Assembly (NCBI RefSeq): GCF_014656135.1 | Contig: NZ_BNBV01000009.1 | Location: 1 to 64,000 of the forward strand | Reading direction: 5' to 3' | From: Streptomyces thermodiastaticus | GTDB lineage: Bacteria; Actinomycetota; Actinomycetes; Streptomycetales; Streptomycetaceae | DNA: 64,000 nt | Shown: in pieces, positions 46,936-56,425 of the stretch | Position numbering within the stretch: the first letter of the stretch is position 1 | Layout: each line of letters starts with the position of its first letter | Notes under the pieces: model-generated | What the model was told of the DNA's origin: nothing | Databases searched by the model: none | The model's input: the letters and a program-made list of their open reading frames with translations, nothing else | Translations under genes and position numbers: made by a program

Positions 46936-47259
46936 TCACGACATGGACGGCGGCCCCTGGGGCGGTTCGGGCGGGGTCTGGGTCCGGGTGCCGCCCGGCT
47001 CCGTGCCCGTGCCGCTGTCCGGCGTCGTGCCGGTGCCCGGGCCCGTCCCGCCGCGGTGGGCGAGCCGCTCCACGGCCTCCTTCGCCTTGCCCGTGCCCGC
47101 GTGGATCCTGTCGCTGTACTTGCCCTTGGTCTTTTCGTCGACCATCCTCGCGGCCTTGTCCAAGCCGTGCTCGATCGAACCCCCGTGCCGCTGCGCGAGG
47201 TCCGACACCTTCTCCTTGGCCGGGCCGAGCTTGGCCTTCACGTTGTCCAGCAGACCCAT
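46936..47259 (-). CDS. MT0933-like antitoxin-family protein
   Basis: 107 aa: MGLLDNVKAKLGPAKEKV, SDLAQRHGGSIEHGLDKAARMVDEKTKGKYSDRI and GTGKAKEAVERLA, then a Gly/Thr/Pro tail. This matches the MT0933 (Rv0909) antitoxin family. The neighbouring gene is not a recognised toxin, so the toxin-antitoxin label may be inherited only by name; the amphipathic Lys-rich repeats also resemble stress-related proteins. ATG 47259 follows AGGGAAGG. It is the second gene of a two-gene operon. Confidence 0.82.
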   Translation of the reverse strand: MGLLDNVKAKLGPAKEKVSDLAQRHGGSIEHGLDKAARMVDEKTKGKYSDRIHAGTGKAKEAVERLAHRGGTGPGTGTTPDSGTGTEPGGTRTQTPPEPPQGPPSMS

Positions 47260-47283
47260 GGTTCACCTTCCCTGGCGGGACCG

Positions 47284-47574
47284 TCACGTAGGGCGCCCTC
47301 GCCGGCCGGATTCCCGGCGGCCGGCTGCTGCCGGGGGACGCCGGGACGGCCGGACCGCTCCCCCGTCGTCACCGGCCGGTGCTGCCACCGCCGGCTCCGT
47401 CTCCGGCCCGTCGCCGTCCGCTCCAGCCGCTCCGGTCGATGCCCGGCCGCGGTCGTCGCGCCGCCGCCCGGAGCCGGATGCCGCCGCGCCGGCCGGCTTC
47501 TCGAGGGCCGGGGCCTTCGCCACCTGCGGCCTCCGGGAAAGCGACCTCCGGGAAAGCCGTGCAAAAACGCCCAT
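47284..47574 (-). CDS. small MGVFARL-type protein of unknown function
   Basis: 96 aa. It begins MGVFARLSRRSLSRRP and continues as a disordered Ala/Gly/Arg/Asp-rich chain. I recall short Streptomyces proteins starting MGVFARLFRRS next to MT0933-like genes, and this looks like one with a diverged tail. ATG 47574 has a good ribosome site (GGAG five bases upstream) and TACTGT a little further up as a possible -10. It ends 24 bases before the MT0933-like gene on the same strand. Confidence 0.6.
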   Translation of the reverse strand: MGVFARLSRRSLSRRPQVAKAPALEKPAGAAASGSGRRRDDRGRASTGAAGADGDGPETEPAVAAPAGDDGGAVRPSRRPPAAAGRRESGRRGRPT

Positions 47575-47769
47575 ATCATCTCCATACAGTACTCGTGCGG
47601 GCAGCATTCCGCGTGACCCCGTGTGTCCGCTCCGTGTCCGTGCGCGCGGTGTCCGAGCCGTCACCCGGCCGGTCACGGCTGCGCGACCCCGTGCCGCGAG
47701 AGCGCCCCCGCGACAGCGCCGTCACCTCACTCGTTCGGGGCGCCCTGTGAGGTTTGCGAAACTGGTGCG

Positions 47770-48708
47770 GTGAGCAGCGCACCTCCCACTCCCCGCGTCA
47801 TCGCCGTCGTCGGCCCCACCGCGGCCGGAAAGTCCGATCTGGGCGTCTTCCTGGCCCAGAAGCTCGGCGGCGAAGTCGTCAACGCCGACTCCATGCAGCT
47901 CTACCGGGGGATGGACATCGGCACCGCGAAGCTGACGCCCGAGGAGCGCGGCGGCGTCCCGCACCACCTGCTGGACATCTGGGAGGTGACCGAGACCGCG
48001 TCCGTGGCCGAGTACCAGCGGCTCGCCCGGCAGCGGATCGACGCCCTGCTCGCCGAGGGGCGCTGGCCGATCCTGGTCGGCGGCTCCGGTCTGTACGTGC
48101 GCGGCGCCGTCGACAACCTGGAGTTTCCCGGCACCGACCCCGAGGTGCGGGCCCGGCTGGAGGAGGAGCTGGCCCGGCACGGCTCCGGCGTGCTGCACGC
48201 CCGCCTGGCCGCCGCCGACCCGGAAGCGGCGCAGGCCATCCTGCCCAGCAACGGCCGCCGCATCGTCCGGGCCCTGGAAGTGATCGAGATCACCGGCCGC
48301 CCCTTCACGGCCACCCTTCCCGGGCACAACTCCTTCTACGACACCGTGCAGATCGGCGTGGACGTCTCCCGCCCCGAGCTGGACGAGCGCATCGCGCGCC
48401 GGGTGGACCGCATGTGGGAGGCCGGGCTCGTGGACGAGGTGCGCGCCCTGGAGGCGCAGGGCCTGCGCGAGGGGCGCACGGCCTCGCGCGCGCTCGGGTA
48501 CCAGCAGGTGCTCGCGGCGCTCGCGGGGGAGTGCACCCTGGAGGAGGCGCGCGCCGAGACCGTGCGCGCCACCAAGCGTTTCGCACGCCGTCAGGACTCC
48601 TGGTTCCGGCGCGACCGGCGCGTGCACTGGCTCAGCGGAGCGGCCGCGGACCGGGCGGAACTTCCGCGCCTGGCTCTGTCGTTGGTGGAACGACCGGTAA
48701 CAGCCTGA
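47770..48708 (+). CDS. miaA: tRNA dimethylallyltransferase MiaA
   Basis: 312 aa. P-loop GPTAAGKS, DSMQLYRGMDIGTAKLTPEE, HHLLDIWEV, GGSGLYVRGAVD and the zinc-finger-like C-terminal ATKRFARRQDSWFRRD. It transfers an isopentenyl group to A37 of tRNAs reading U-starting codons; MiaB then methylthiolates it. GTG 47770 (MSSAPPTPR) is chosen from family conservation; the ribosome site is weak. Confidence 0.95.
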   Translation: MSSAPPTPRVIAVVGPTAAGKSDLGVFLAQKLGGEVVNADSMQLYRGMDIGTAKLTPEERGGVPHHLLDIWEVTETASVAEYQRLARQRIDALLAEGRWPILVGGSGLYVRGAVDNLEFPGTDPEVRARLEEELARHGSGVLHARLAAADPEAAQAILPSNGRRIVRALEVIEITGRPFTATLPGHNSFYDTVQIGVDVSRPELDERIARRVDRMWEAGLVDEVRALEAQGLREGRTASRALGYQQVLAALAGECTLEEARAETVRATKRFARRQDSWFRRDRRVHWLSGAAADRAELPRLALSLVERPVTA

Positions 48709-48810
48709 TCACGTGATGGCATCGGGACGCCCAGGCCGTCATCGGCGCCTGCGGGGCCGTGCCATCATCGAGCTTCGATCGACCAAGTGGAGTCCTAGTT
48801 GGGAGGGCGC

Positions 48811-49365
48811 GTGGCGATGGAGGCCGGCCCTCGCGACACCGCACACGGCGCACAGGGCATCGAACGCACCGGCCTGCGGCAGGCCGGCCGGGAGCCGGAC
48901 GAGGCCCCGCTCGGCGCCGGCGACGTGCCGGATTTCGAGGACTCGCTGACCTCCGACGGCCCGGACGACGACCCGCAGAACGGCGTGACCGCCGACGGCC
49001 CGGAGCCCGACGGCGCCTACCACGAACCCGAGGTCGAGGTCGAGCTGCGCCCGCAGCGCCGGCTGCGCATCTGGCAGCTCGCCCCCATCGTGGGCCTGGC
49101 CGCCGCCGGCTCGCTGATGTTCGCCTTCCCGCTGGCCTTCGACGGCGACAGCGGCGCGGTGATCGCCATGCTGGGGCTGCTGATCTGCTCCTGCGCGGCC
49201 GGCTGGGGCATGATGGCCGCCCGCCGCGTGGGATACACCTGGCCCGGCCTCGCGCCGCGCGGCACCGGCCGCCGCCCCGACTGGCGGGCGATCGGCGCCT
49301 ACGTCCTGCTCGCCGCCGTCGTCGTGGCGCTGGCGGTGTGGCGGGTCGCCCGGCTGCGCGGCTGA
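48811..49365 (+). CDS. membrane protein of unknown function
   Basis: 184 aa. An acidic Asp/Pro/Glu-rich N-terminal half (to about 88) precedes three transmembrane helices (about 92-112, 116-136, 160-178: LAPIVGLAAAGSLMFAFPLAF, GAVIAMLGLLICSCAAGWGM, IGAYVLLAAVVVALAVW). GTG 48811 follows GGGAGGGCGC. It lies between miaA and dapF on the same strand; no known family is recognised. Confidence 0.75.
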   Translation: MAMEAGPRDTAHGAQGIERTGLRQAGREPDEAPLGAGDVPDFEDSLTSDGPDDDPQNGVTADGPEPDGAYHEPEVEVELRPQRRLRIWQLAPIVGLAAAGSLMFAFPLAFDGDSGAVIAMLGLLICSCAAGWGMMAARRVGYTWPGLAPRGTGRRPDWRAIGAYVLLAAVVVALAVWRVARLRG

Positions 49366-49471
49366 CCCACACGCCCGGCAGCGCCGGCACCGCCGTCCCA
49401 GGGGGGCGGACGTCCCAGGGGCGGACGTCCCGGAGGGCGGACCGGCGGACGCGGGGCGTCGCCGCGACCCG

Positions 49472-49477
49472 TACGAT
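49472..49477 (+). promoter_or_regulatory. dapF -10 element, probable leaderless start
   Basis: TACGAT lies six bases before ATG 49484; the bases between (CGAGGC) contain only a weak AGG. Confidence 0.45.
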
Positions 49478-49483
49478 CGAGGC

Positions 49484-50353
49484 ATGAGCAGCCGCATCGC
49501 CTTCCTCAAGGGGCACGGCACGGAGAACGACTTCGTGATCGTCCCCGACCCGGACAACGCCGTCGACCTGAGCCCGGCCGCCGTCGCGGCCCTGTGCGAC
49601 CGGCGGGCCGGCATCGGCGGTGACGGCGTGCTGCACGTGGTGCGCTCCGCCGCGCACCCCGAGGCGCGCGACATGGCGGCGCAGGCCGAGTGGTTCATGG
49701 ACTACCGCAACAGCGACGGCTCGGTCGCGGAGATGTGCGGCAACGGCGTGCGGGTCTTCGCCCGTTACCTCCAGCGCGCCGGGCACGCGACGGCGGGCGA
49801 CCTCGCGATTGCCACGCGCGGCGGCGTGAAGACCGTGCACCTCGCCAAGGACGGCGACATCACCGTCGGCATGGGCAGGGCCCGGCTGCCCGAGCAAGAG
49901 GTCACGGTGCGCGTGGGCGAGCGCAGCTGGCCGGCGCGCGACGTCGACATGGGCAACCCGCACGCGGTCGCCTTCGTCGAGGACCTGGCGCACGCCGGCG
50001 ACCTGGCCACCCCGCCCGAGTACAGTCCGGCCTCCGCCTACCCGGAGGGCGTGAACGTCGAGTTCGTGGTCGACCGCGGCCCCCGGCACGTCGCGATGCG
50101 CGTCCACGAACGCGGCTCCGGCGAGACCCGCTCCTGCGGCACCGGCGCGTGCGCGGTGGCCGTGGCCGCCGCCCGGCGCGACGGCGCCGACCCGGCCGTC
50201 ACCGGCACCCCGGTGACGTACACGGTGGACGTGCCCGGCGGACGGTTGGTGATCACCGAACGCCCGGACGGCGAGATCGAGATGACCGGCCCCGCGGTGA
50301 TCGTCGCCGAGGGCGAGTTCGACCCGGCCTGGCTGGACGACGTCGTCCGCTGA
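49484..50353 (+). CDS. dapF: diaminopimelate epimerase
   Basis: 289 aa. It converts LL- to meso-diaminopimelate for lysine synthesis; Streptomyces peptidoglycan uses LL-DAP, so lysine is the main destination of the meso form. Two pseudo-symmetric domains carry the catalytic cysteines Cys85 (SVAEMCGNGVRVF) and Cys218 (TRSCGTGACAVAVA), with KGHGTENDFV at the N-terminus and MGNPHAV in the centre. Full length. Confidence 0.95.
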   Translation: MSSRIAFLKGHGTENDFVIVPDPDNAVDLSPAAVAALCDRRAGIGGDGVLHVVRSAAHPEARDMAAQAEWFMDYRNSDGSVAEMCGNGVRVFARYLQRAGHATAGDLAIATRGGVKTVHLAKDGDITVGMGRARLPEQEVTVRVGERSWPARDVDMGNPHAVAFVEDLAHAGDLATPPEYSPASAYPEGVNVEFVVDRGPRHVAMRVHERGSGETRSCGTGACAVAVAAARRDGADPAVTGTPVTYTVDVPGGRLVITERPDGEIEMTGPAVIVAEGEFDPAWLDDVVR

Positions 50354-50417
50354 CACCGGGCACACGGAGGACCGGTGCCGGACGTCACTGGCGCAACAGC
50401 CGTGCGTGCGCACGGGA

Positions 50418-50464
50418 ATGACCGGCCGTCAGGCACCGCGCACCTCGTGCACGTGACCGGTCAT
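50418..50464. repeat. inverted repeat between dapF and rshA
   Basis: ATGACCGG (50418-50425) and CCGGTCAT (50457-50464) form perfect arms around 31 bases. It may be a hairpin after dapF or an operator before rshA. A possible -10 for rshA, TAGCAT, is at 50529-50534. Confidence 0.4.
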
Positions 50465-50629
50465 CGCTCGAACGGGTGATCCGGTTCACGGTCTCCGGGA
50501 GGCGGCCGGACGGCCGTGCCGGGCTCGATAGCATCAAGCACCGGCCCGGACGGGGGGACCCGCAGCCGACCCCTGTGCCCCGTACCGCCTGGGGCGCCCG
50601 GTCGCCGGTCCACGCAGCCGGAGGTGCCC

Positions 50630-52864
50630 ATGAGTGCGGATGCCACGAACCCCACGCCCCCCGGTCCGGTGGCGGCGGCGCCCCGCAGGAGGACCCGCCC
50701 ACGGCTCGACCTGCGCCGCCTCGGCCGGGCAGCACTGCTCGGCCCCACCTCCCGCGACCGGCTGCCCGACGCCATCGGGCACGTCGTCGAGGCCCACCGC
50801 GCCCACTTCCCCGACGCCGACCTCGAACCGCTGCGCCGCGCCTATGTGCTGGCCGAGTCCTCGCACCGCGGGCAGAAACGCAAAAGCGGCGAGCCGTACA
50901 TCACGCACCCCCTGGCCGTCACCCTGATCCTGGCCGAACTCGGCGCCGAGACCACGACCCTGACGGCGTCCTTGCTGCACGACACCGTCGAGGACACCGA
51001 GGTGACGCTCGACCAGGTCGGCGAGGAGTTCGGCGCGGAGGTGCGCTACCTCGTCGACGGCGTCACCAAACTGGAGAAGGTCGACTACGGCGCCGCCGCC
51101 GAGCCCGAGACCTTCCGCAAGATGCTCGTCGCCACCGGCAACGACGTCCGGGTGATGTCGATCAAACTCGCCGACCGGCTGCACAACATGCGCACCCTCG
51201 GCGTGATGCGCCCGGAGAAACAGGCCCGCATCGCCAGGGTCACCCGGGACGTCCTCGTCCCGCTCGCCGAACGGCTCGGCGTGCAGGCGCTCAAGACCGA
51301 GCTGGAGGACCTGGTCTTCGCGGTCCTGCACCCCGAGGAGTACGCCCGCACCCGCGAGCTGATCGCCGAGAACGCCGCCCGCCCGGACGACCCGCTCGCC
51401 GAGGTCGCCGAACAGGTCCGCCAGGTGCTGCGCGAGGCGGACATCGCCGCCGAGGTGCTGGTACGGCCCCGCCATGTGCTGTCCGTGCACCGCGTCGCCC
51501 GCAAACGCGGCCGGCTGCGCGGCTGCGACTTCGGCCGGCTGCTGGTGCTGGTGAACGAGGACGCCGACTGCTACGCGGTGCTCGGGGAACTGCACACCTG
51601 CATGACCCCGGTCGTCTCCGAGTTCAAGGACTTCATCGCCGTCCCCAAGTTCAACCTCTACCAGTCGCTGCACACCGCCGTCGCCCACCCCCGGGCACGG
51701 GACGGGGCGAGCGGGGATGCCGCCACCGACGTCCAGGTCGTCGAAGTCCTCATCCGCACCCACCGGATGCACAAGGTCGCCGAGGCGGGCGTCGTCGCCC
51801 TCGGCAACCCGTACGCGGCCGGTGCGGAGGAGCATCCCGGCGGCGACGGCGAACGCGCCGACCCCACCCGCCCCGGCTGGCTCTCCCGCCTCCTCGCCTG
51901 GCAACGGGAGGCACCCGACCCCGACACCTTCTGGTCCACGCTGCGCGAGGACCTCGCGCAGGACCGCGAGATCATCGTGTTCCGGCCCGACGGAGCAGCG
52001 CTCGGCCTGCCGGAGGGCGCCAGCTGCGTCGACGCCGCCTACGCGCAATACGGGGAGGACGCCCACGCCGCCATCGGCGCCCGCGTCAACGGCCGCCTCG
52101 CCGCCCTGGGCACCGTGCTGAGGGACGGCGACACCGTCGAGCTGCTCATGGGACAGGACCCCGCCGCGGCACCCTCCCGGGCCTGGCTGGAACACGCCCG
52201 GACGCCCACCGCGCGCATCGCCATCCAGCGGTGGCTGGCGGCCCACCCGGCCGCCGCCGACGACACCCCCCGGAGCAAGGCCGCCGCCCGCACCCCCGGC
52301 ACTCCCCTGAAGGCCGCCGCCGCGAAACCCGGCGCGCGACCGGCACGTCCCAGGGCCGCCGGCACACCCCCGGCCCACGGCAGGGACCACGGCAGGCCGG
52401 CCGCTGCCGACGCCGTCATCGTCGACCGGCCGCACACCGCCGTCCGGCTCGCCGGCTGCTGCACACCCGTGCCGCCCGACCGGATCACCGCCTTCGTGGT
52501 CCGCAACGGCGCGGTGACCGTGCACCGCGCCGAGTGCCCCACCGCCGCCCGGATGCAGGCCGCGGGCCGCACCGAGGCCGCAGTGCGCTGGGGCGACGCC
52601 GCCGAGTTCCGGGTCAGGCTGCTCGCCGAATCCTTCGGCCGGCCGCGGCTGCTCGCCGACCTCACCGAGGCGATCGCCCGGGAAGGCGTCGAGATCGTCT
52701 CCGCCACCGTCGCCCCGCCCGCCCAGCAGCGCGTCCACCACACCTACACACTCCAACTCCCCGACGCCGCCCGGCTGCCCGCCGTGATGCGGGCGATGCG
52801 CGGCGTCCCCGGCGTCTACGACGTGCGCCGCGCCCAGGCACCCGCACCGCAGCACGGGAGCTGA
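50630..52864 (+). CDS. rshA: RelA/SpoT homologue RshA
   Basis: 744 aa. HD hydrolase domain complete: ITHPLAV (His93), LLHDTVEDT (His117-Asp118), MSIKLADRLHNMRTL (Asp182). The synthetase domain (about 275-400) keeps FKDF, VPKFNLYQSLHT and VEVLIRTHRMH but has a diverged entry (CDFGRLLVLV where relatives have FDLxAxR) and EFKD in place of the usual RFKD. TGS (about 465-525, FRPDGAALGLPEGASCVDAAY) and a C-terminal ACT domain follow, separated by an Ala/Pro linker and a CC motif (LAGCCTPVPPD). It is the second RSH of Streptomyces beside RelA. ATG 50630 follows CGGAGGTG. Confidence 0.9.
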   Translation: MSADATNPTPPGPVAAAPRRRTRPRLDLRRLGRAALLGPTSRDRLPDAIGHVVEAHRAHFPDADLEPLRRAYVLAESSHRGQKRKSGEPYITHPLAVTLILAELGAETTTLTASLLHDTVEDTEVTLDQVGEEFGAEVRYLVDGVTKLEKVDYGAAAEPETFRKMLVATGNDVRVMSIKLADRLHNMRTLGVMRPEKQARIARVTRDVLVPLAERLGVQALKTELEDLVFAVLHPEEYARTRELIAENAARPDDPLAEVAEQVRQVLREADIAAEVLVRPRHVLSVHRVARKRGRLRGCDFGRLLVLVNEDADCYAVLGELHTCMTPVVSEFKDFIAVPKFNLYQSLHTAVAHPRARDGASGDAATDVQVVEVLIRTHRMHKVAEAGVVALGNPYAAGAEEHPGGDGERADPTRPGWLSRLLAWQREAPDPDTFWSTLREDLAQDREIIVFRPDGAALGLPEGASCVDAAYAQYGEDAHAAIGARVNGRLAALGTVLRDGDTVELLMGQDPAAAPSRAWLEHARTPTARIAIQRWLAAHPAAADDTPRSKAAARTPGTPLKAAAAKPGARPARPRAAGTPPAHGRDHGRPAAADAVIVDRPHTAVRLAGCCTPVPPDRITAFVVRNGAVTVHRAECPTAARMQAAGRTEAAVRWGDAAEFRVRLLAESFGRPRLLADLTEAIAREGVEIVSATVAPPAQQRVHHTYTLQLPDAARLPAVMRAMRGVPGVYDVRRAQAPAPQHGS

Positions 52865-52995
52865 CCCGGCGCAGCCGGACGACCCACGCGCGGATCGAGC
52901 ATGTGTGCGCTGTGCCGGGCGCCCAGGAACCCGTTCGGGTGGGGCGAACGCGCGTCGTCGTCGTGGCGCCGTCACGCGCTGATAGCCGTGAGGGC

Positions 52996-54588
52996 ATGCC
53001 GCGTAGCCTCCACCAACCCTGGTGCACACCGTTCCCCAGGTCCGCCGCGATCCCGGCCGTGCGCCGGTCGCCGGTTCCGGCCGCCAGGACCGCGCTGCGG
53101 CGCCGCCTGCGCACGGCCGTGCTCGCGACCGCCGTCTCGGCCGCGCTGCTCGGGGCGAGCGCCCCGCCCGCCCCGCTCGGCATCGGCGACCGCCTCTACC
53201 CGTACCTGGGCAACCCCGGATACGACGTGACGTCGTACGACCTGGCCCTCACCTACCCCGGCGACAACAGCACCCCCCTGCGGGCCGTGACCACGATCGA
53301 TGCCCGCACGACCGAGGCCCTGGAGCGGGTGAACCTGGACTTCGCCCACGGCACGGTCGACAGCGTCACGGTCGACGGCCGGCCGGCCTCCTTCACCACG
53401 GCCGGCGAGGACCTCGTGGTGACCCCGCGCACCCCGCTGCCCGCCCGCCACCGGACCCGGATCACCGTCCGCCACACCAGCGACCCCCGCGACGCCAAGG
53501 GCCGGGAAGGCGGCTGGGTGCGCACCGAGGACGGCCTCGCCCTGGCCAACCAGGCCGACGCCGCCCACACGGTCTTCCCGTGCAACGACCACCCCTTCGA
53601 CAAGGCGCTGTTCACCTTCCGGATCACGGTGCCCCAGGGGTACACCGCCGTGGCCAACGGCCTGCCCGCCGGGACGACCCGCAGCGGCGCGATGCGCACC
53701 TGGACCTACCGCACCCGCCACCCCATGGCCACCGAACTGGCCCAGGTCTCCATCGGCCGCTCCGCCGTGCTGCACCGCCCGGGCCCGCACGGGCTTTCCC
53801 TGCGCGACGTCGTCCCCGCCGGGGACCGCACGACGCTGGAACCCTGGCTCGCCCGGACACCCGGCCAGATCGCCTGGATGGAGAGCAAGGTCGGCCGCTA
53901 CCCCTTCGCAACCTACGGCCTGGTCGCGGCCGCCGCCCGAACCGGCTTCGAGCTGGAGACGCAGACCCTCTCCCTGTTCGAGAAGGGCCTGTTCGGCAAC
54001 CCCGCCTACCCGGCGTGGTACGTCGAGTCGGTCATGGTGCACGAGCTGGCCCACCAGTGGTTCGGCGACAGCGTCACCCCGCGCACCTGGTCCGACCTCT
54101 GGCTCAACGAAGGACACGCCACCTGGTACGAGGCCCTGTACGCCGACGAGAAGGCGCACAAGCCGCTGGAGGAGCGGATGAGGGCCGCCTACGGCGTCTC
54201 CGACCGCTGGCGGCAGGACGGCGGGCCGCCCGCCCTGCCCAAGCCGCCCGCGCCCGGGAAGAAGGTCGGGATCTTCCGCCCCAACGTCTACGACGGCGCC
54301 GCGCTCGTCCTGTACGCCCTGCGCCAGAAGATCGGCCGCCCGGCCTTCGAACGCCTGGAACGCGCCTGGGTCCGCGAGCACCGCGACGCCACCGCCGGCA
54401 CGGCGGACTTCGTGCGCCTGGCCTCCACGGTCGCCGGACGCGACCTGAGCGGATTCCTCCACGACTGGCTGTACGGGGCGAAGACACCCCCGATGCCCGG
54501 CCACCCCGACTGGAAGCAGACACCGGCCGAGAAGCCGGCGACGGCCGCGGGGCACACCGGGCCCACGGAGCGCACCTCGCGCCCGTGA
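52996..54588 (+). CDS. secreted M1-family zinc metallopeptidase
   Basis: 530 aa. A basic N-terminus and hydrophobic helix ending ALLGASAPPAPLG (about 38-62) form a signal peptide. The peptidase M1 fold shows HELAHQWFGDS (His349, Glu350, His353) and third zinc ligand Glu372 (LWLNEGHATW) at the standard distance. A GAMEN-like site appears as FELETQTLS. It cleaves N-terminal residues from peptides outside the cell. ATG 52996 has GTGAGGG upstream. Confidence 0.88.
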   Translation: MPRSLHQPWCTPFPRSAAIPAVRRSPVPAARTALRRRLRTAVLATAVSAALLGASAPPAPLGIGDRLYPYLGNPGYDVTSYDLALTYPGDNSTPLRAVTTIDARTTEALERVNLDFAHGTVDSVTVDGRPASFTTAGEDLVVTPRTPLPARHRTRITVRHTSDPRDAKGREGGWVRTEDGLALANQADAAHTVFPCNDHPFDKALFTFRITVPQGYTAVANGLPAGTTRSGAMRTWTYRTRHPMATELAQVSIGRSAVLHRPGPHGLSLRDVVPAGDRTTLEPWLARTPGQIAWMESKVGRYPFATYGLVAAAARTGFELETQTLSLFEKGLFGNPAYPAWYVESVMVHELAHQWFGDSVTPRTWSDLWLNEGHATWYEALYADEKAHKPLEERMRAAYGVSDRWRQDGGPPALPKPPAPGKKVGIFRPNVYDGAALVLYALRQKIGRPAFERLERAWVREHRDATAGTADFVRLASTVAGRDLSGFLHDWLYGAKTPPMPGHPDWKQTPAEKPATAAGHTGPTERTSRP

Positions 54589-54792
54589 CCGGCGGGCCAC
54601 AGCCGGGACGGGCGATTAACCCGGTGACGAGACGGGCCGTGCCGTGCGACCATCGTCGTGGCGGCGCGGCCCGTCCGGGAATCCTCCGGTACGCGCACGC
54701 GTTGTCTTCTATAACGGGAGTCACCGCATCCGGTGCCCTCCCGCACCGCGGCCCCCGGGCCGCAGCCGCACACCGACGACGGTAAGGAACCG

Positions 54793-56283
54793 ATGACCTC
54801 CTCTTCCTCCTCTTCCCAGGCCACCAAGCGCCTCGCGCACAGCTATCCCGCAGGTCTTCGGGCCGATGCCCTGATGGAAGAGGACGTCGCCTGGAGCTAC
54901 GAGATCGACACGGAGCGGGACGGCGACCAGCTCGACCGCTCGGACAGGGCGGCCCTGCGCCGCGTCGCCGGTCTGTCCACCGAACTCGAAGACGTCACCG
55001 AGGTCGAGTACCGCCGGCTGCGCCTGGAACGGGTCGTCCTCGTCGGCGTGTGGACCTCGGGAACCGTGCGGGACGCCGAGAACTCCCTGGCCGAGCTGGC
55101 CGCGCTGGCCGAGACGGCGGGCGCCGTCGTGCTCGACGGTGTGATCCAGCGCCGCGACAAGCCCGACGCCGCCACCTACATCGGCTCCGGCAAGGCTGAC
55201 GAGCTGCGCGACATCGTGCTGGAGACCGGCGCCGACACCGTCATCTGCGACGGTGAGCTCAGCCCCGGCCAGCTGATCCACCTCGAAGACGTCGTCAAGG
55301 TCAAGGTGATCGACCGGACCGCCCTGATCCTCGACATCTTCGCCCAGCACGCGAAGTCCCGGGAGGGCAAGGCGCAGGTCGCGCTCGCCCAGATGCAGTA
55401 CATGCTGCCCAGGCTGCGCGGCTGGGGCCAGTCGCTGTCCCGGCAGATGGGCGGCGGCCGCGGCGGCCTCGCCACCCGCGGCCCCGGTGAGACCAAGATC
55501 GAGACGGACCGGCGGCGGATCCGCGAGAAGATGGCGAAGATGCGCCGGGAGATCGCGGAGATGAAGACCGGCCGCGAGATCAAGCGCCAGGAGCGGCGCC
55601 GCAACAAGGTGCCGTCCGTCGCCATCGCCGGTTACACCAACGCCGGCAAGTCCTCCCTGCTCAACCGGCTCACCGGCGCCGGCGTCCTGGTCGAGAACGC
55701 CCTGTTCGCGACCCTGGACCCGACCGTGCGGCGGGCCGAGACCCCGAGCGGGCGGCTGTACACGCTGGCGGACACCGTCGGATTCGTCCGGCACCTGCCG
55801 CACCACCTGGTCGAGGCCTTCCGCTCCACCATGGAGGAGGTCGGTGACGCCGACCTGATCCTGCACGTGGTGGACGGCTCCCACCCCGACCCGGAGGAGC
55901 AGCTGGCAGCCGTGCGCGAGGTGATCCGCGACGTGGGCGCCGGTGACGTGCCCGAGATCGTCGTGATCAACAAGGCCGACCTGGCGGACCCGCTGACCCT
56001 GCAGCGGCTGCTGCGGATCGAGAAGCGGTCCATCGCCGTCTCCGCCCGCACCGGACAGGGCATCGCCGAGCTGCTCGCCCTGGTCGACGCCGAGCTGCCG
56101 CGCCCGGCCGTGCAGATCGAGGCGCTCGTGCCGTACACCCACGGCAAGCTGGTCGCCCGCGTCCACACCGAGGGCGAGGTGATCTCCGAGGAGCACACCG
56201 CGGAGGGCACCCTGCTCAAGGCCCGGGTGCACGAGGAGCTGGCGGCCGACCTGGCGCCCTACACGCCGACCGCCGCGCTCTGA
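54793..56283 (+). CDS. hflX: ribosome-associated GTPase HflX
   Basis: 496 aa. N-terminal HflX domain (GTVRDAENSLAELAALAETAGA, ATYIGSGKADELR), helical linker with GGRGGLATRGPGETKIETDRRRI, and G domain: GYTNAGKSS (G1), TLDPT (G2), DTVGF (G3), NKAD (G4), SARTG (G5). HflX splits stalled ribosomes under stress. ATG 54793 follows TAAGGAAC. A possible -10, TATAAC, lies at 54710-54715. Confidence 0.95.
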   Translation: MTSSSSSSQATKRLAHSYPAGLRADALMEEDVAWSYEIDTERDGDQLDRSDRAALRRVAGLSTELEDVTEVEYRRLRLERVVLVGVWTSGTVRDAENSLAELAALAETAGAVVLDGVIQRRDKPDAATYIGSGKADELRDIVLETGADTVICDGELSPGQLIHLEDVVKVKVIDRTALILDIFAQHAKSREGKAQVALAQMQYMLPRLRGWGQSLSRQMGGGRGGLATRGPGETKIETDRRRIREKMAKMRREIAEMKTGREIKRQERRRNKVPSVAIAGYTNAGKSSLLNRLTGAGVLVENALFATLDPTVRRAETPSGRLYTLADTVGFVRHLPHHLVEAFRSTMEEVGDADLILHVVDGSHPDPEEQLAAVREVIRDVGAGDVPEIVVINKADLADPLTLQRLLRIEKRSIAVSARTGQGIAELLALVDAELPRPAVQIEALVPYTHGKLVARVHTEGEVISEEHTAEGTLLKARVHEELAADLAPYTPTAAL

Positions 56284-56326
56284 CCAGGCCCGGACACCCG
56301 CACACCGAACACACACCGAGCACACG

Positions 56327-56366
56327 CGAGGACCCGCCCCCGGAAAACCGGGAAGCGGGTCCTCGT
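56327..56366. terminator. bidirectional terminator between hflX and the protease gene
   Basis: CGAGGACCCGC (56327-56337) pairs with GCGGGTCCTCG (56355-56365), with an inner CCGG-AAAA-CCGG stem. It serves hflX and the convergent gene. Confidence 0.8.
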
Positions 56367-56425
56367 CTCGCGCGCGGCGTCAGCGGCCGCCACGCTCACC
56401 CGTGCCGGGCCCGGACGTCACTGCC

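Noticed and set aside
50476..52995. Upstream extension of the M1 peptidase frame through rshA
   Set aside because: It is the out-of-frame shadow of rshA. The signal peptide and ATG at 52996 define the real start.
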